Shown: positions 22,991-30,853, numbered from the stretch's first letter. The stretch: 35,727 nucleotides of DNA from Elusimicrobiota bacterium (GCA_016205045.1 JACQJM010000102.1:1-35727), one strand, 5' to 3'. The notes: generated by a model from the sequence alone, not told the origin. Program-made: numbers and translations.

Positions 22991-23800
22991 ATGACAAAGA
23001 TACACCCGACCGCGATCATTCATTCCTCCGCTCAGTTGGCAGAGGGAGTAGAGGTGGGTCCTTACACGCTGATCGGAGAGGACGTGGTGATCGGTCCGAA
23101 CACCTGGCTGGGCCCTCACTGTGTCGTCGAACACGCCCGCATCGGGCGCGACAATAAAATTCATGCCGGGGCCTGTCTGGGAACTCCTCCCCAAGATTTT
23201 AAATACAACGGAGAACCCACCCTGTTGATCTTGGGCGACAAAAACATTGTTCGAGAATACGTCACCCTCAACCGCGGCACCACCACCGGGAAAACAGTGA
23301 TCGGCAACGAGTGTATGTTCATGGCTTATTCCCACGTGGGACACGACTGCCGAGTGGGCAATGGGCTGGTGTTGGTCAATTCCGCCGCCTTGGCGGGCCA
23401 CGTGGAGGTGGGAGACAACACGATTATCGGAGGAATGGCGGGTATTCATCAATTCGCCCGCATCGGTTCTCTGGTGATGCTTGGGGCGGGAGCCATGGCG
23501 GGATTGGATATTCCTCCTTTCTGCACCGCTCAGGGAGATCGCGCTAAAATCGTAGGACTCAATCTCATTGGGATGCGCCGCGCCGGTATTGGGCGAGAAG
23601 GAGTCTCCTCCGTCAAAGAGGCCTTCAAGACCCTTTTTTCCTCAGGCTGGACCATGAAAGAAGCCGTTGAAAAATTAAAATCGGAACCCATGACAAGCCA
23701 AGTGGCTTTGATGGTGGATTTTATTGAAAAAACGAAACGCGGCATCACGGGACTGAGAAAGTCTGTGCCGGAAGAAGAGGAAGAGCCGGTATCTGTATAA
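22991..23800 (+). CDS. lpxA: Acyl-[ACP]--UDP-N-acetylglucosamine O-acyltransferase LpxA
   Basis: 269 residues, the family's normal length. Left-handed beta-helix of hexapeptide repeats (about 4-190) followed by a C-terminal helical domain. THE catalytic His is H118 in GHDCRVGNG (E. coli H125); GGMAGIHQFARIG is the other signature. REYVTLNRGT and the N-terminal IHPTAIIHSSAQL are typical. It adds the first 3-hydroxyacyl chain to UDP-GlcNAc, or to the 3-amino sugar analogue if one is made. GAGAGG precedes the ATG. Whether it makes an ester or an amide link cannot be told from the sequence, but the Gfo/Idh-type gene in the operon raises the question. Confidence 0.97.
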   Translation: MTKIHPTAIIHSSAQLAEGVEVGPYTLIGEDVVIGPNTWLGPHCVVEHARIGRDNKIHAGACLGTPPQDFKYNGEPTLLILGDKNIVREYVTLNRGTTTGKTVIGNECMFMAYSHVGHDCRVGNGLVLVNSAALAGHVEVGDNTIIGGMAGIHQFARIGSLVMLGAGAMAGLDIPPFCTAQGDRAKIVGLNLIGMRRAGIGREGVSSVKEAFKTLFSSGWTMKEAVEKLKSEPMTSQVALMVDFIEKTKRGITGLRKSVPEEEEEPVSV

Positions 23801-23802
23801 CA

Positions 23803-23952
23803 GGGGTTAGGGTTTGCCTGCCTGCCGCCTGCCCGCCGGAGAGGAGGGGCGAGGCAGGGGGGTTAGGGGTTAGGAGATACCATGAATTGGAACAAAAACC
23901 AAGAAAGAATTATTAACTCTTTTACCAACCTCCAATCCCCAGTCCCCAACCC
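23803..23952. repeat. Repeat cluster flanking the lpxI start codon
   Basis: GGGGTTA occurs at 23803 and twice in tandem at 23859-23872. Between them is an imperfect GC-rich inverted repeat (23816-23857; CCTGCCTGCC against GGCGAGGCAGG). Downstream of the ATG (23882) three 7-bp units CCAATCC, CCAGTCC and CCAACCC (23932-23952) form the opposing arm. The lpxI start codon lies in the loop of this facing pair, and the C-rich arm is translated (LQSPVPNP). Confidence 0.6.
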
Positions 23953-24856
23953 CGCGCAGCAGCGCATCGGTCTTATAGCAGGCGGTGGTCGCTTCCCTAT
24001 CTTATTTGCCCAAGAAGCCAAGCGGATGGGCAGAAAGGTGGTGGCCATCGGAATTAAAGGCGTCACCAGTCCCGATTTAGAAGGAGAAGTGGAAAAAATT
24101 CAGTGTTTTCGGCTGGGTCAACTCACCAAACCCATCGCCTTTTTACGCGAGTTCGGGGTGGCCCAGGCCGTGATGGCGGGAAAGGTTCAACATGGTTCTC
24201 TGTTTGGAGGAATCTTGCCCGATGCCAGAGCCTTTAAAATTTTGGCGCGGCTCAAAGACCGCAGAACCGACTCCATTTTGGGAGAAATTGCGGAAGAATT
24301 CGCCAAGGAAGGCATTCAACTTCTAAGCTCCGCCACATTCCTGTCGCACCTTATTCCCCATAAGGGAGTTTTAACGGGGCGCAAGCCTACCGCGACGGAG
24401 AAAGAGGATATCAAGCTGGGTTGGCGGGTGGCAAAAAATCTATCCGGACTGGACGTGGGTCAGACGGTGGTGGTCAAGGAAGGAACCGTGGTGGCCGTAG
24501 AGGGAATGGAGGGAACCGACGCGTGTATCCTCCGGGCCAGCGAGATAGTTGCGCAATACGCAATACGCAATACGCAATACGTGAAAAAAAACGAAGATCT
24601 ACAAAACACCAATCGCTTATCGCGAATCTCGAATCGCGATCTTGTAGTCGTCAAGGTCGCCAAGCCTAAACAAGATTTTCGATTTGACCTGCCGGTGTTG
24701 GGAGCAGATACCATCGAGACTCTGCGCCGAGCGGAGGTTCGAGTGGTGGCGATCGAAGCGGGAAAATCATTAATTTTGGATCAGGATCACTTTATCAAAG
24801 AAGCGAATGAACTGGGCACAACTGTTGTTGCCATAGAGGGAGAGGAAATATCATGA
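23882..24856 (+). CDS. lpxI: UDP-2,3-diacylglucosamine diphosphatase LpxI
   Basis: 324 residues (typical LpxI about 270-290). It hydrolyses UDP-2,3-diacylglucosamine to lipid X at the inner membrane, the job done by LpxH in enterics. IGLIAGGGRFPILFAQEA starts the real N-terminal domain near residue 30; the preceding residues include repeat-encoded LQSPVPNP. The C-terminal domain has VVKEGTVVAVEGMEGTDACI and KVAKPKQDFRFDLPVLGADT, both diagnostic. Between RASEI and VVKVAKPKQD, where the family has only a short Gly-rich loop, about 34 residues (223-256) are encoded by two facing 7-bp repeat tracts and an A8 run. The insert is in frame, and both flanking motifs are intact, so the enzyme is probably active. 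It overlaps the next gene by 4 bp. Confidence 0.95.
   Translation: MNWNKNQERIINSFTNLQSPVPNPAQQRIGLIAGGGRFPILFAQEAKRMGRKVVAIGIKGVTSPDLEGEVEKIQCFRLGQLTKPIAFLREFGVAQAVMAGKVQHGSLFGGILPDARAFKILARLKDRRTDSILGEIAEEFAKEGIQLLSSATFLSHLIPHKGVLTGRKPTATEKEDIKLGWRVAKNLSGLDVGQTVVVKEGTVVAVEGMEGTDACILRASEIVAQYAIRNTQYVKKNEDLQNTNRLSRISNRDLVVVKVAKPKQDFRFDLPVLGADTIETLRRAEVRVVAIEAGKSLILDQDHFIKEANELGTTVVAIEGEEIS
24552..24639. repeat. Facing heptamer arrays inside lpxI
   Basis: Four exact CGCAATA units (24552-24579) are followed by an A8 run (24584-24591) and four 7-bp units ATCGCTT, ATCGCGA, ATCTCGA and ATCGCGA (24612-24639). The arrays are weakly complementary in inverted orientation. Change by one unit would shift the reading frame of lpxI. 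Confidence 0.75.
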
Positions 24857-25920
24857 GCACTCAATCACAAGTCCATCAAAACGGATCGAAGAACGGAACG
24901 GGTCGAATCAGGGTTGGGGTTATTGGGGCCGGAAAAATCGGCTCCCATCACGCTCGCATTCTGTCCCGAATGCCGGAGGTGGAACTGGTAGGGGTTTGCG
25001 ATTCCAACTTGTGGAGAGCTCAGATGGTGGCTTGGAGATTTAAATCCGTCGCCCACCGCAATTACCAAGATCTTTTGTCCCAAGTGCAAGCCGTGATCGT
25101 CGCGGTTCCCACAGAGCTGCATGCCGAAATTGGCTTGGCCGCTTTGGACCGCGAGATTCACTGCTTGATCGAAAAACCTCTGGCAACCTCGGTGGAAGAA
25201 GCTAAATCTCTTCTACAAGCTTCGGAGCAAAAGCGGGCCGTTCTTCAGGTGGGTCACGTGGAACGATTCAACCCCGCGGTTTTGGAGGCGGTGCGCCACA
25301 TCAAGGACCCGCGGTTTATCACCGTAGAAAGACTGGGCCCCTATGATCCGCGCGCGTCCTCTATTGGAGTGGTCATGGATCTCATGATTCATGACTTGGA
25401 CATTCTTCTGACCCTGATCGATTCTGAAGTGGAAAGTCTGGAAGCCATCGGGGCCAGTCTCTTGTCGGCCCATGAAGACATTGCCAATGTTCGCCTGCGG
25501 TTTAAGTCAGGCTGCATCGCAGACCTGACCGCCAGCCGCATCTCTTTGGAAAAGTCCCGCAAAATCAGGATTTTCCAGAAAGAGAGCTATCTTTCCCTGG
25601 ATTATGTAAGCGCCAAGCTGAAGATCTGCCGCAAGAAAAATCCTGTCATTAAAAGTCTTAAGGATGTGGAAGTGCTGTACCCCAACTTGGAGAAAGTAGA
25701 ACCACTCAAAGCCGAGCTAGCTCACTTCATTCAGTGCATCCAGCAAAACATAAAACCCTGGCCGTGTGCGGAATCAGGCTTTTTGTCCTTAAAACTGGCG
25801 CTCAAGATCATCGAGGAACTTCAGCTTCATGAACTATCTCAGCAAGACCCCAAGGACCCGGGGCTCCTCACCTCACTTTCTTCCTATTTTTCCGGAAGAC
25901 CTGGGGCAAAAGAAGCATGA
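24853..25920 (+). CDS. Gfo/Idh/MocA-family oxidoreductase of the lipid A operon
   Basis: 355 residues. N-terminal Rossmann domain with VGVIGAGKIGSHHARIL (about residues 22-38), then EKPLATSVEEAKSLL containing the family Lys (EKP). VGHVERFNPAV and DLMIHDLDILLTL mark the catalytic region, the His-Asp pair being typical. Members are often found beside lpxB or lpxA in diderm genomes. One characterised relative, GnnA, oxidises UDP-GlcNAc at C3 so that GnnB can aminate it, giving amide-linked lipid A. No GnnB-like aminotransferase lies in this window, so that role is a hypothesis. It overlaps lpxI and lpxB by 4 bp on each side, which makes a lipid A-related function likely. Confidence 0.88.
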   Translation: MSTQSQVHQNGSKNGTGRIRVGVIGAGKIGSHHARILSRMPEVELVGVCDSNLWRAQMVAWRFKSVAHRNYQDLLSQVQAVIVAVPTELHAEIGLAALDREIHCLIEKPLATSVEEAKSLLQASEQKRAVLQVGHVERFNPAVLEAVRHIKDPRFITVERLGPYDPRASSIGVVMDLMIHDLDILLTLIDSEVESLEAIGASLLSAHEDIANVRLRFKSGCIADLTASRISLEKSRKIRIFQKESYLSLDYVSAKLKICRKKNPVIKSLKDVEVLYPNLEKVEPLKAELAHFIQCIQQNIKPWPCAESGFLSLKLALKIIEELQLHELSQQDPKDPGLLTSLSSYFSGRPGAKEA

Positions 25921-27044
25921 CACCAAAAAATATTTTGATCGTTGCGGGAGATACTTCCGGAGATTTACACGGAGCGCATCTCATTCAAGAACTAAAGCGG
26001 TTGTCTCCCGAACTCCACATTGCGGCCATGGGCGGCAAGCATATGGAGCGGGAGAGCGACCGATTTCTTTTTGATCTAGTGGCCCTGGGGGCGGCCGGTT
26101 TTTCGGAACCCATCAAACGGTTTTTTGTCTGGTCGCGGCTCTTGAACTTGGCTCGCCGTTATCTCGACGATAAAAAACCCAGCGGCTTGGTGACCATTGA
26201 TTTTTATGGATTCAACCACCAAGTGTTGGGGTTGGCAAGGCATCGAAAAATTCCCACTTTCTACTACATCAGCCCTCAGGTGTGGGCAAGCCGCCCGGGC
26301 CGCGTACAGCACCTCGCCAAGCTGCTGGAGCACATGATCGTAATCTTTCCTTTTGAGGCCGATATCTACCGACAAGCCGGGATTCCCTGCACTTTTGTCG
26401 GACACCCGCTTCTGGATATCCTGCCGGAACCGCGCCCAAGCCCATCCCTCATCCCTCATCCCTCATCCCCTCTTAAAATTGGCATTCTCCCGGGAAGCCG
26501 CCCCCAAGAAGTAAACCGCCACATGCCCTTGTTCTTGGAAACGTTCAAGAAAATACAGAAGGAGATTCCTTCGGCTCAAGCAGAAATATTTGCGGCCCCC
26601 CAAATCTCGGATGAGAGCCTCAAGCCCTATCTTAAAAACGGGTGGGGGCATCTGACCGTTGTTCGTGAATCCAACTATCAAAAACGCGCGGATCTGGATT
26701 TTGCCTTGACCTCTTCGGGCACCGCCACCTTGGAAAATGCTCTTCTGGGAATTCCCATGACCGTGGCTTATAAAATGCCTTGGTTCACTTACTGGATCGC
26801 CAAATCCATTATTCGGGTTCCCCATATTGCCATGGCCAACATTCTGGCCGGCCATCGCCTAGTCCCCGAGCTAATTCAGTCGGAGGCGGTGCCGGAACGA
26901 GTGTTAGAAGAGAGCCTGCACCAACTCAAAGACCGAAATAATTTGGCCAACCTGAGGAAAAATTTGTTGGGGCTGAGGAAAAGCCTGGGGGCTCCGGGAG
27001 CTTCCCGAAGAGCGGCCGAAGTCATTTTGGCAGGACTGAAATGA
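25917..27044 (+). CDS. lpxB: Lipid-A-disaccharide synthase LpxB
   Basis: 375 residues, full length. GT-B-fold glycosyltransferase (GT19) that condenses UDP-2,3-diacylglucosamine with lipid X into the beta-1,6 disaccharide at the inner-membrane face. Signatures: ILIVAGDTSGDLHGAHLI at the N terminus, YYISPQVWASRPGR, FVGHPLLD, and the nucleotide-binding TSSGTATLENALLGIPM in the C-terminal half. At about residues 176-185 (EPRPSPSLIPHPSSPL), just before LKIGILPGSRPQEV, a 7-bp CATCCCT tract is translated; it falls in the linker between the two Rossmann domains, a tolerant site. Overlaps both neighbours by 4 bp. Confidence 0.97.
   Translation: MTPKNILIVAGDTSGDLHGAHLIQELKRLSPELHIAAMGGKHMERESDRFLFDLVALGAAGFSEPIKRFFVWSRLLNLARRYLDDKKPSGLVTIDFYGFNHQVLGLARHRKIPTFYYISPQVWASRPGRVQHLAKLLEHMIVIFPFEADIYRQAGIPCTFVGHPLLDILPEPRPSPSLIPHPSSPLKIGILPGSRPQEVNRHMPLFLETFKKIQKEIPSAQAEIFAAPQISDESLKPYLKNGWGHLTVVRESNYQKRADLDFALTSSGTATLENALLGIPMTVAYKMPWFTYWIAKSIIRVPHIAMANILAGHRLVPELIQSEAVPERVLEESLHQLKDRNNLANLRKNLLGLRKSLGAPGASRRAAEVILAGLK
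26443..26469. repeat. CATCCCT heptamer tract inside lpxB
   Basis: Three exact CATCCCT units (26443-26463) and a fourth with one mismatch. The tract is translated in the interdomain linker. No opposing arm is seen nearby. Confidence 0.7.
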
Positions 27045-28816
27045 ATGTTTTATCTCGTCTTCTCCCTTATCTAAAACCCTACCGGGGCCGGTTCATTCAG
27101 GCCGCGACCGCCATGCTTTTGGTGGCAGTCCTCAACGGCACCTCTGTTTGGTTGCTCAAGCCCGTGGTGGACTATGTCTTCATCCACAAGGACCCGCGGA
27201 TGCTCACGATCGTGGTGGTCCTTATCCCTTCTCTGTTCCTGCTAAAAATGATTTTGTCCTACATTCAGGCTTCTCTCATGAGTTTTATGGGGCAACGCAT
27301 CACCCAAGAACTCCGAGAATCTTTGTTCAGACACCTGCATGATCTCTCCATGGACTTTTTTTGGAAACGCCGCTCCGGAGAGATTCTGTCCCGCGTCACC
27401 AACGACCTCAACACCCTGCAATCAGGGCTTCAATTTACCCCGCTCTATATCATCCGCGATTCCCTCACGGTCGTAGTGTTGCTGTGTGTTCTTTTTTACG
27501 TTCACTGGAAATTTGCCTTGATCGCTCTCACCGCCATTCCTATTGCTGCCACCGTCCTGTACATCCTGGGAAAGAAAATGCGGGACTCCAGCTCCAAAAG
27601 CCAACAAATCATGGGGGAGATTTACCACCGTTTTCAAGAAAGCCTGCAGGGAATGCTTGTGGTCAAAGCCTTCAACTATGAGCAGGGCGCCATCCGAAAA
27701 TTTAATGAGGAGAGTTCTTCTTTCTTCAACCAGATGATGCGGTATCTTCGGGCGGCCGCTCTTTCAGGACCCCTGATGGAGTTCTTGGGAAGTTTCGTGC
27801 TCACCTCGTTGGTGCTGTATGGGGGCAGGGAGATCATTCGGGAACAGATGACCCCGGGTGCCTTTTTTGCTTTTTTAGGAAGTTTTTTTGCCGCCTACGA
27901 ACCCATCAAAAATCTGGCGCGCCTCAACTCCACCATTCAGATGTCGGCCGCTTCCACCGAACGCATCTTCCAGATCTTAGATGAAAAACCTTCAGTCCAG
28001 GAAAAACCCGCACCCCTTCCCTTTCGTCGTCCCTCCCAAGGTATCCAGTTTAAAAATATCTCCCTGCGCTATCCCGAACGCGACAGTTTGGCCCTTAAAA
28101 ACATTCAACTTCACATCGCTCCCGGGGAAGTGGTGGGCGTGGCAGGACCAAGCGGCTCCGGCAAAACCACCCTGGTACATTTACTGCTGCGCCTATTTGA
28201 TCCTTCTCGGGGCCAGATTTTAGTGGACGGAATCGACCTCCGAGACTTTTCCATCACCTCTGTGCGTGAGCACATCGGCTTGGTGACCCAAGATACCTTG
28301 TTGTTCAATGATACGGTGTTGGGCAACGTGGCGCTGGGCAAACCCGAAGCCACCGAAACAGAAATTCTCGCGGCCCTCCGTGCGGCAGATGCCGAATCCT
28401 TTGTCAGCCAACTTCCTCAAGGCGTCCTGACCCCTTTAGGAGATCGGGGGGTTCGGCTTTCGGGAGGACAGCGTCAACGCATCGCCATCGCGCGGGCCAT
28501 TCTCAAAAACCCCGCTATTTTGGTTTTAGATGAGGCCACCTCCAATTTAGACACCGCCAGCGAACGCAGCGTCCAAACAGCCCTGGAGAATCTCTATCGG
28601 GGACGAACGGTATTGGTGATTGCCCATCGGCTTTCTACGTTGCAAAACGCGGATAAGATTTTTGTCCTCCACTCCGGGGAACTGGTGGAATCGGGCAGCC
28701 ACACGGAGCTCTTGGCCAAAGGGGGCCTCTACTCCAGGCTCTACGAACTACAAAAACTTGAACCGCCCCCCCACCCTTCCCTCCCCCTCGAGGGGGGAGG
28801 ACTAAGGTGGGGGTGA
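27041..28816 (+). CDS. msbA: ABC transporter, MsbA-type lipid A exporter (membrane and ATPase fused)
   Basis: 591 residues, the half-transporter size. Six transmembrane helices lie in about residues 15-300. The nucleotide-binding domain has Walker A GPSGSGKTT from G369, signature LSGGQRQRIAIARA, Walker B ILVLDEATSNLD and the switch His in VIAHRLSTL. Position directly after lpxB in an lpx operon, with a 4-bp overlap, supports flipping of core-lipid A across the inner membrane. Sequence alone cannot separate MsbA from other lipid or peptide exporters. The last ~17 residues (PPPHPSLPLEGGGLRWG) are encoded by a palindromic repeat that also supplies the stop; the domain itself is complete before it. 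Confidence 0.93.
   Translation: MNVLSRLLPYLKPYRGRFIQAATAMLLVAVLNGTSVWLLKPVVDYVFIHKDPRMLTIVVVLIPSLFLLKMILSYIQASLMSFMGQRITQELRESLFRHLHDLSMDFFWKRRSGEILSRVTNDLNTLQSGLQFTPLYIIRDSLTVVVLLCVLFYVHWKFALIALTAIPIAATVLYILGKKMRDSSSKSQQIMGEIYHRFQESLQGMLVVKAFNYEQGAIRKFNEESSSFFNQMMRYLRAAALSGPLMEFLGSFVLTSLVLYGGREIIREQMTPGAFFAFLGSFFAAYEPIKNLARLNSTIQMSAASTERIFQILDEKPSVQEKPAPLPFRRPSQGIQFKNISLRYPERDSLALKNIQLHIAPGEVVGVAGPSGSGKTTLVHLLLRLFDPSRGQILVDGIDLRDFSITSVREHIGLVTQDTLLFNDTVLGNVALGKPEATETEILAALRAADAESFVSQLPQGVLTPLGDRGVRLSGGQRQRIAIARAILKNPAILVLDEATSNLDTASERSVQTALENLYRGRTVLVIAHRLSTLQNADKIFVLHSGELVESGSHTELLAKGGLYSRLYELQKLEPPPHPSLPLEGGGLRWG
28765..28814. repeat. C/G-rich inverted repeat forming the msbA 3' end
   Basis: A pyrimidine-rich arm (CCCCCACCC, CCTCCCCCTC) meets a complementary purine-rich arm (GAGGGGGGAGG, GGTGGGGG) around CTCGAG. 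It could form a long hairpin 10 bp before rel. There is no T-run, so it might attenuate or stabilise the message without terminating it cleanly. Confidence 0.65.
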
Positions 28817-28823
28817 GCCTCCT

Positions 28824-30269
28824 ATGGATCTTAAAGAACTCTGCAAAAAATTTAAAGCTTACGCTCCCCATGTGGACACCTCCCTCCTAGAAAAGGCCTT
28901 CCTCTTTTCCGCCAAAGCCCACACCAACCAAAACCGAGCTTCAGGAGAACACTACTTTGTCCACTGTGAGGCGGTGGCGGACACGCTCGTGGAATTTAAA
29001 CTGGACATGCCCACCATTGCCGCCGGGCTTTTGCACGACGTTTTGGAAGATACCCCCGTGAATGCCGAAACCCTTCGGCGGGAATTTGGTGAAGAAATTA
29101 CCTGTCTGGTAGAAGGGGTGACCAAGCTCGACGCCCTCCAGTTCTCCTCCCAAGATCAAGCTCAAGCAGAAAACTGGAGAAAAATGCTTCTGGCAACCGC
29201 TCAAGACATCCGAGTCATTCTCATCAAGCTGGCGGACCGGTTGCACAACATGAAGACCCTCAATTTTCTCGATCGTGACCATCAACTGCGTATTGCCCAT
29301 GAAACAATCTCGCTCTACGCTCCTTTAGCTCACCGCCTGGGGATGTTTGAGCTCAAGAGCGAGCTCGAAGACTTGGCCTTTCAATTCCTTCATCCCAAGG
29401 AGTACCAAGAACTTTCTACAAAAATTCTAGCTCAGATGGCTGGCCGCCAAGCCGCCCTTAACTCTTTTAAAAAAACCTTGGAAGAACATCTCAAGTCCTC
29501 CGGTATCCCCTACCGTCTTCTATCCCGCACTAAAAGCTTGTACTCCATCTACGAGAAGATGAACCGCCAGAACAAACCCTTTGAAGAAATCCAAGATGCT
29601 CTGGGGGTGCGCATCATCGCCGACACCCTGGCCGACTGTTATGCTATTTTGGGTATTGTTCATGCCGTCTTCAAGCCAGTCGCGGGAAGTTTCACCGATT
29701 ATATTTCGATTCCTAAAATGAACCTCTACCAAAGTCTTCACACCACCGTCGTCGCTGCCACGGGGGATCTCACGGAAGTTCAGATTCGGACCGAAGACAT
29801 GCACCGGACGGCCGAGTATGGGATCGCCGCGCACTGGAAATACAAGAGCGGGGAAAAGGACAAAGAAAACCCTCACCTGGAGGAGAAACTTAACTGGTTA
29901 AGGCAGTGGATAGAGTGGCTTCAGGACCTCAAAAGCCCGCGGGAATTTTTGGAGAGTCTCAAAACAGATTTAGAGCTAAACCAGGTTTTTGTGTTCACCC
30001 CCAGGGGGGATGTGAAGGCGCTCCCGGCCGGAGCCACGCCCATCGATTTTGCTTTTGCGGTGCACACTGACATCGGATACACCTGCGTGGGGGCCAAGGT
30101 AAACAACAAAATGATGAAGTTGGACCACGTCTTAAAAAGCGGGGATGTATGCGATATCTTGACCCGAAAAGGAAGTGTCCCCAAAAAGGATTGGCTTTTG
30201 ATCGTCAAAACCGCTCGCGCCCGCTCTAAAATCCGGCATTACCTAAGAGAAAAAGGGGTTGTTACCTAA
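28824..30269 (+). CDS. RelA/SpoT-family (p)ppGpp synthetase/hydrolase, short form
   Basis: 481 residues, against about 700-740 for long Rel. HD hydrolase domain (about 20-170) is intact, with HYFVHCEAVA, LLHDVLEDT (H71, D72) and IKLADRLHNMKTL. The synthetase domain (about 230-345) has LYSIYEKM, DALGVRIIADT, NLYQSLHTTV and VQIRTEDMHRTAEYGIAAHWKYK. The segment that normally reads RFKDYI (or EFDDY in RelA) is here SFTDYI (S289-D292), so the usual RXKD/EXDD motif is absent. A complete TGS domain (about 385-450) ends the protein; the helical, zinc-finger and ACT parts are missing, with no downstream remnant. It starts 8 bp after msbA, hence probably in the same transcript. Hydrolysis is likely; synthesis and ribosome control are doubtful. 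Confidence 0.93.
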   Translation: MDLKELCKKFKAYAPHVDTSLLEKAFLFSAKAHTNQNRASGEHYFVHCEAVADTLVEFKLDMPTIAAGLLHDVLEDTPVNAETLRREFGEEITCLVEGVTKLDALQFSSQDQAQAENWRKMLLATAQDIRVILIKLADRLHNMKTLNFLDRDHQLRIAHETISLYAPLAHRLGMFELKSELEDLAFQFLHPKEYQELSTKILAQMAGRQAALNSFKKTLEEHLKSSGIPYRLLSRTKSLYSIYEKMNRQNKPFEEIQDALGVRIIADTLADCYAILGIVHAVFKPVAGSFTDYISIPKMNLYQSLHTTVVAATGDLTEVQIRTEDMHRTAEYGIAAHWKYKSGEKDKENPHLEEKLNWLRQWIEWLQDLKSPREFLESLKTDLELNQVFVFTPRGDVKALPAGATPIDFAFAVHTDIGYTCVGAKVNNKMMKLDHVLKSGDVCDILTRKGSVPKKDWLLIVKTARARSKIRHYLREKGVVT

Positions 30270-30748
30270 ATCTTATCGATTATTCCCTTTTGAAATAGGT
30301 GCGGATTTTTCTCAAGAAGCGGCCTAATTTTCTCTATAATAACCCTCAACTCCTGCTCAACGTGGAGTTTATTAAATACACGGTAAAGTGCGCGAGACTG
30401 TTCAGGACTGAATGTAACGGCTTTAGTAAGTACCGAACCGCCCTGAACTTCTTTTTCACGCTGATAAAGTAGATGCGCTGGACCTTGTCCCACTATCCAG
30501 TGAAGCCCATGCCTTTCCATGGTTTCAATAATGACGTAAGCACGCTTCATTTGATACGGAGTCCCATTTTTAACCATTTGTTGGGCAACCTCTCTTGCGT
30601 GTGGCGTTAATGTGCTCAACTGTTGAATCTGCTCCGTCGTAAGTATCGGCTGAGACTTAGCCTTCTCATCAGAGGGTTGGGTGCTGGCCCTGTACGCCAC
30701 AGTCAATACAAGAAGCAATCCCAACCATCCTGTCCATTTTTTACTCAT
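30266..30748 (-). CDS. Small exported hypothetical protein
   Basis: 160 residues from ATG 30748, which has GGAGGT 7 bp upstream on the minus strand and opens a signal peptide (MSKKWTGWLGLLLVLTVAYRAS). An earlier ATG at 30817 is less likely because it would bury that signal. The mature part is helical and charged, with no motif I recognise (LTTEQIQQLSTLTPHAREV, VTFSPEQSRALYRVFNKL). It is convergent with rel, the stops overlapping by 4 bp, and divergent from the toxin-antitoxin pair. Probably periplasmic. Function unknown. Confidence 0.65.
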   Translation of the reverse strand: MSKKWTGWLGLLLVLTVAYRASTQPSDEKAKSQPILTTEQIQQLSTLTPHAREVAQQMVKNGTPYQMKRAYVIIETMERHGLHWIVGQGPAHLLYQREKEVQGGSVLTKAVTFSPEQSRALYRVFNKLHVEQELRVIIEKIRPLLEKNPHLFQKGIIDKI

Positions 30749-30853
30749 GAGTTTGACCTCCGCACGAAGAATGTTTTGAAACTCGCTTAAGTATATCCCC
30801 CCCTGTAGAAATTTCAAGGGCCCTTCCAGAACTTTCCCAATTCACTCCTCCCC

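Noticed and set aside
21928..23019. 363-codon open frame on the minus strand across lpxC and fabZ
   Set aside because: It is exactly antisense to two strongly conserved genes, and its translation is Phe/Arg/His-rich without domain signals; it is a shadow of codon bias.
24552..24639. Tandem repeats as a CRISPR array
   Set aside because: Units are 7 bp with no spacers, and no cas genes occur; the tract lies inside lpxI.
30270..30300. Terminator after rel
   Set aside because: Only AT-rich sequence with a short ATCGAT-type palindrome, inside the convergent gene; no stem plus T-run.
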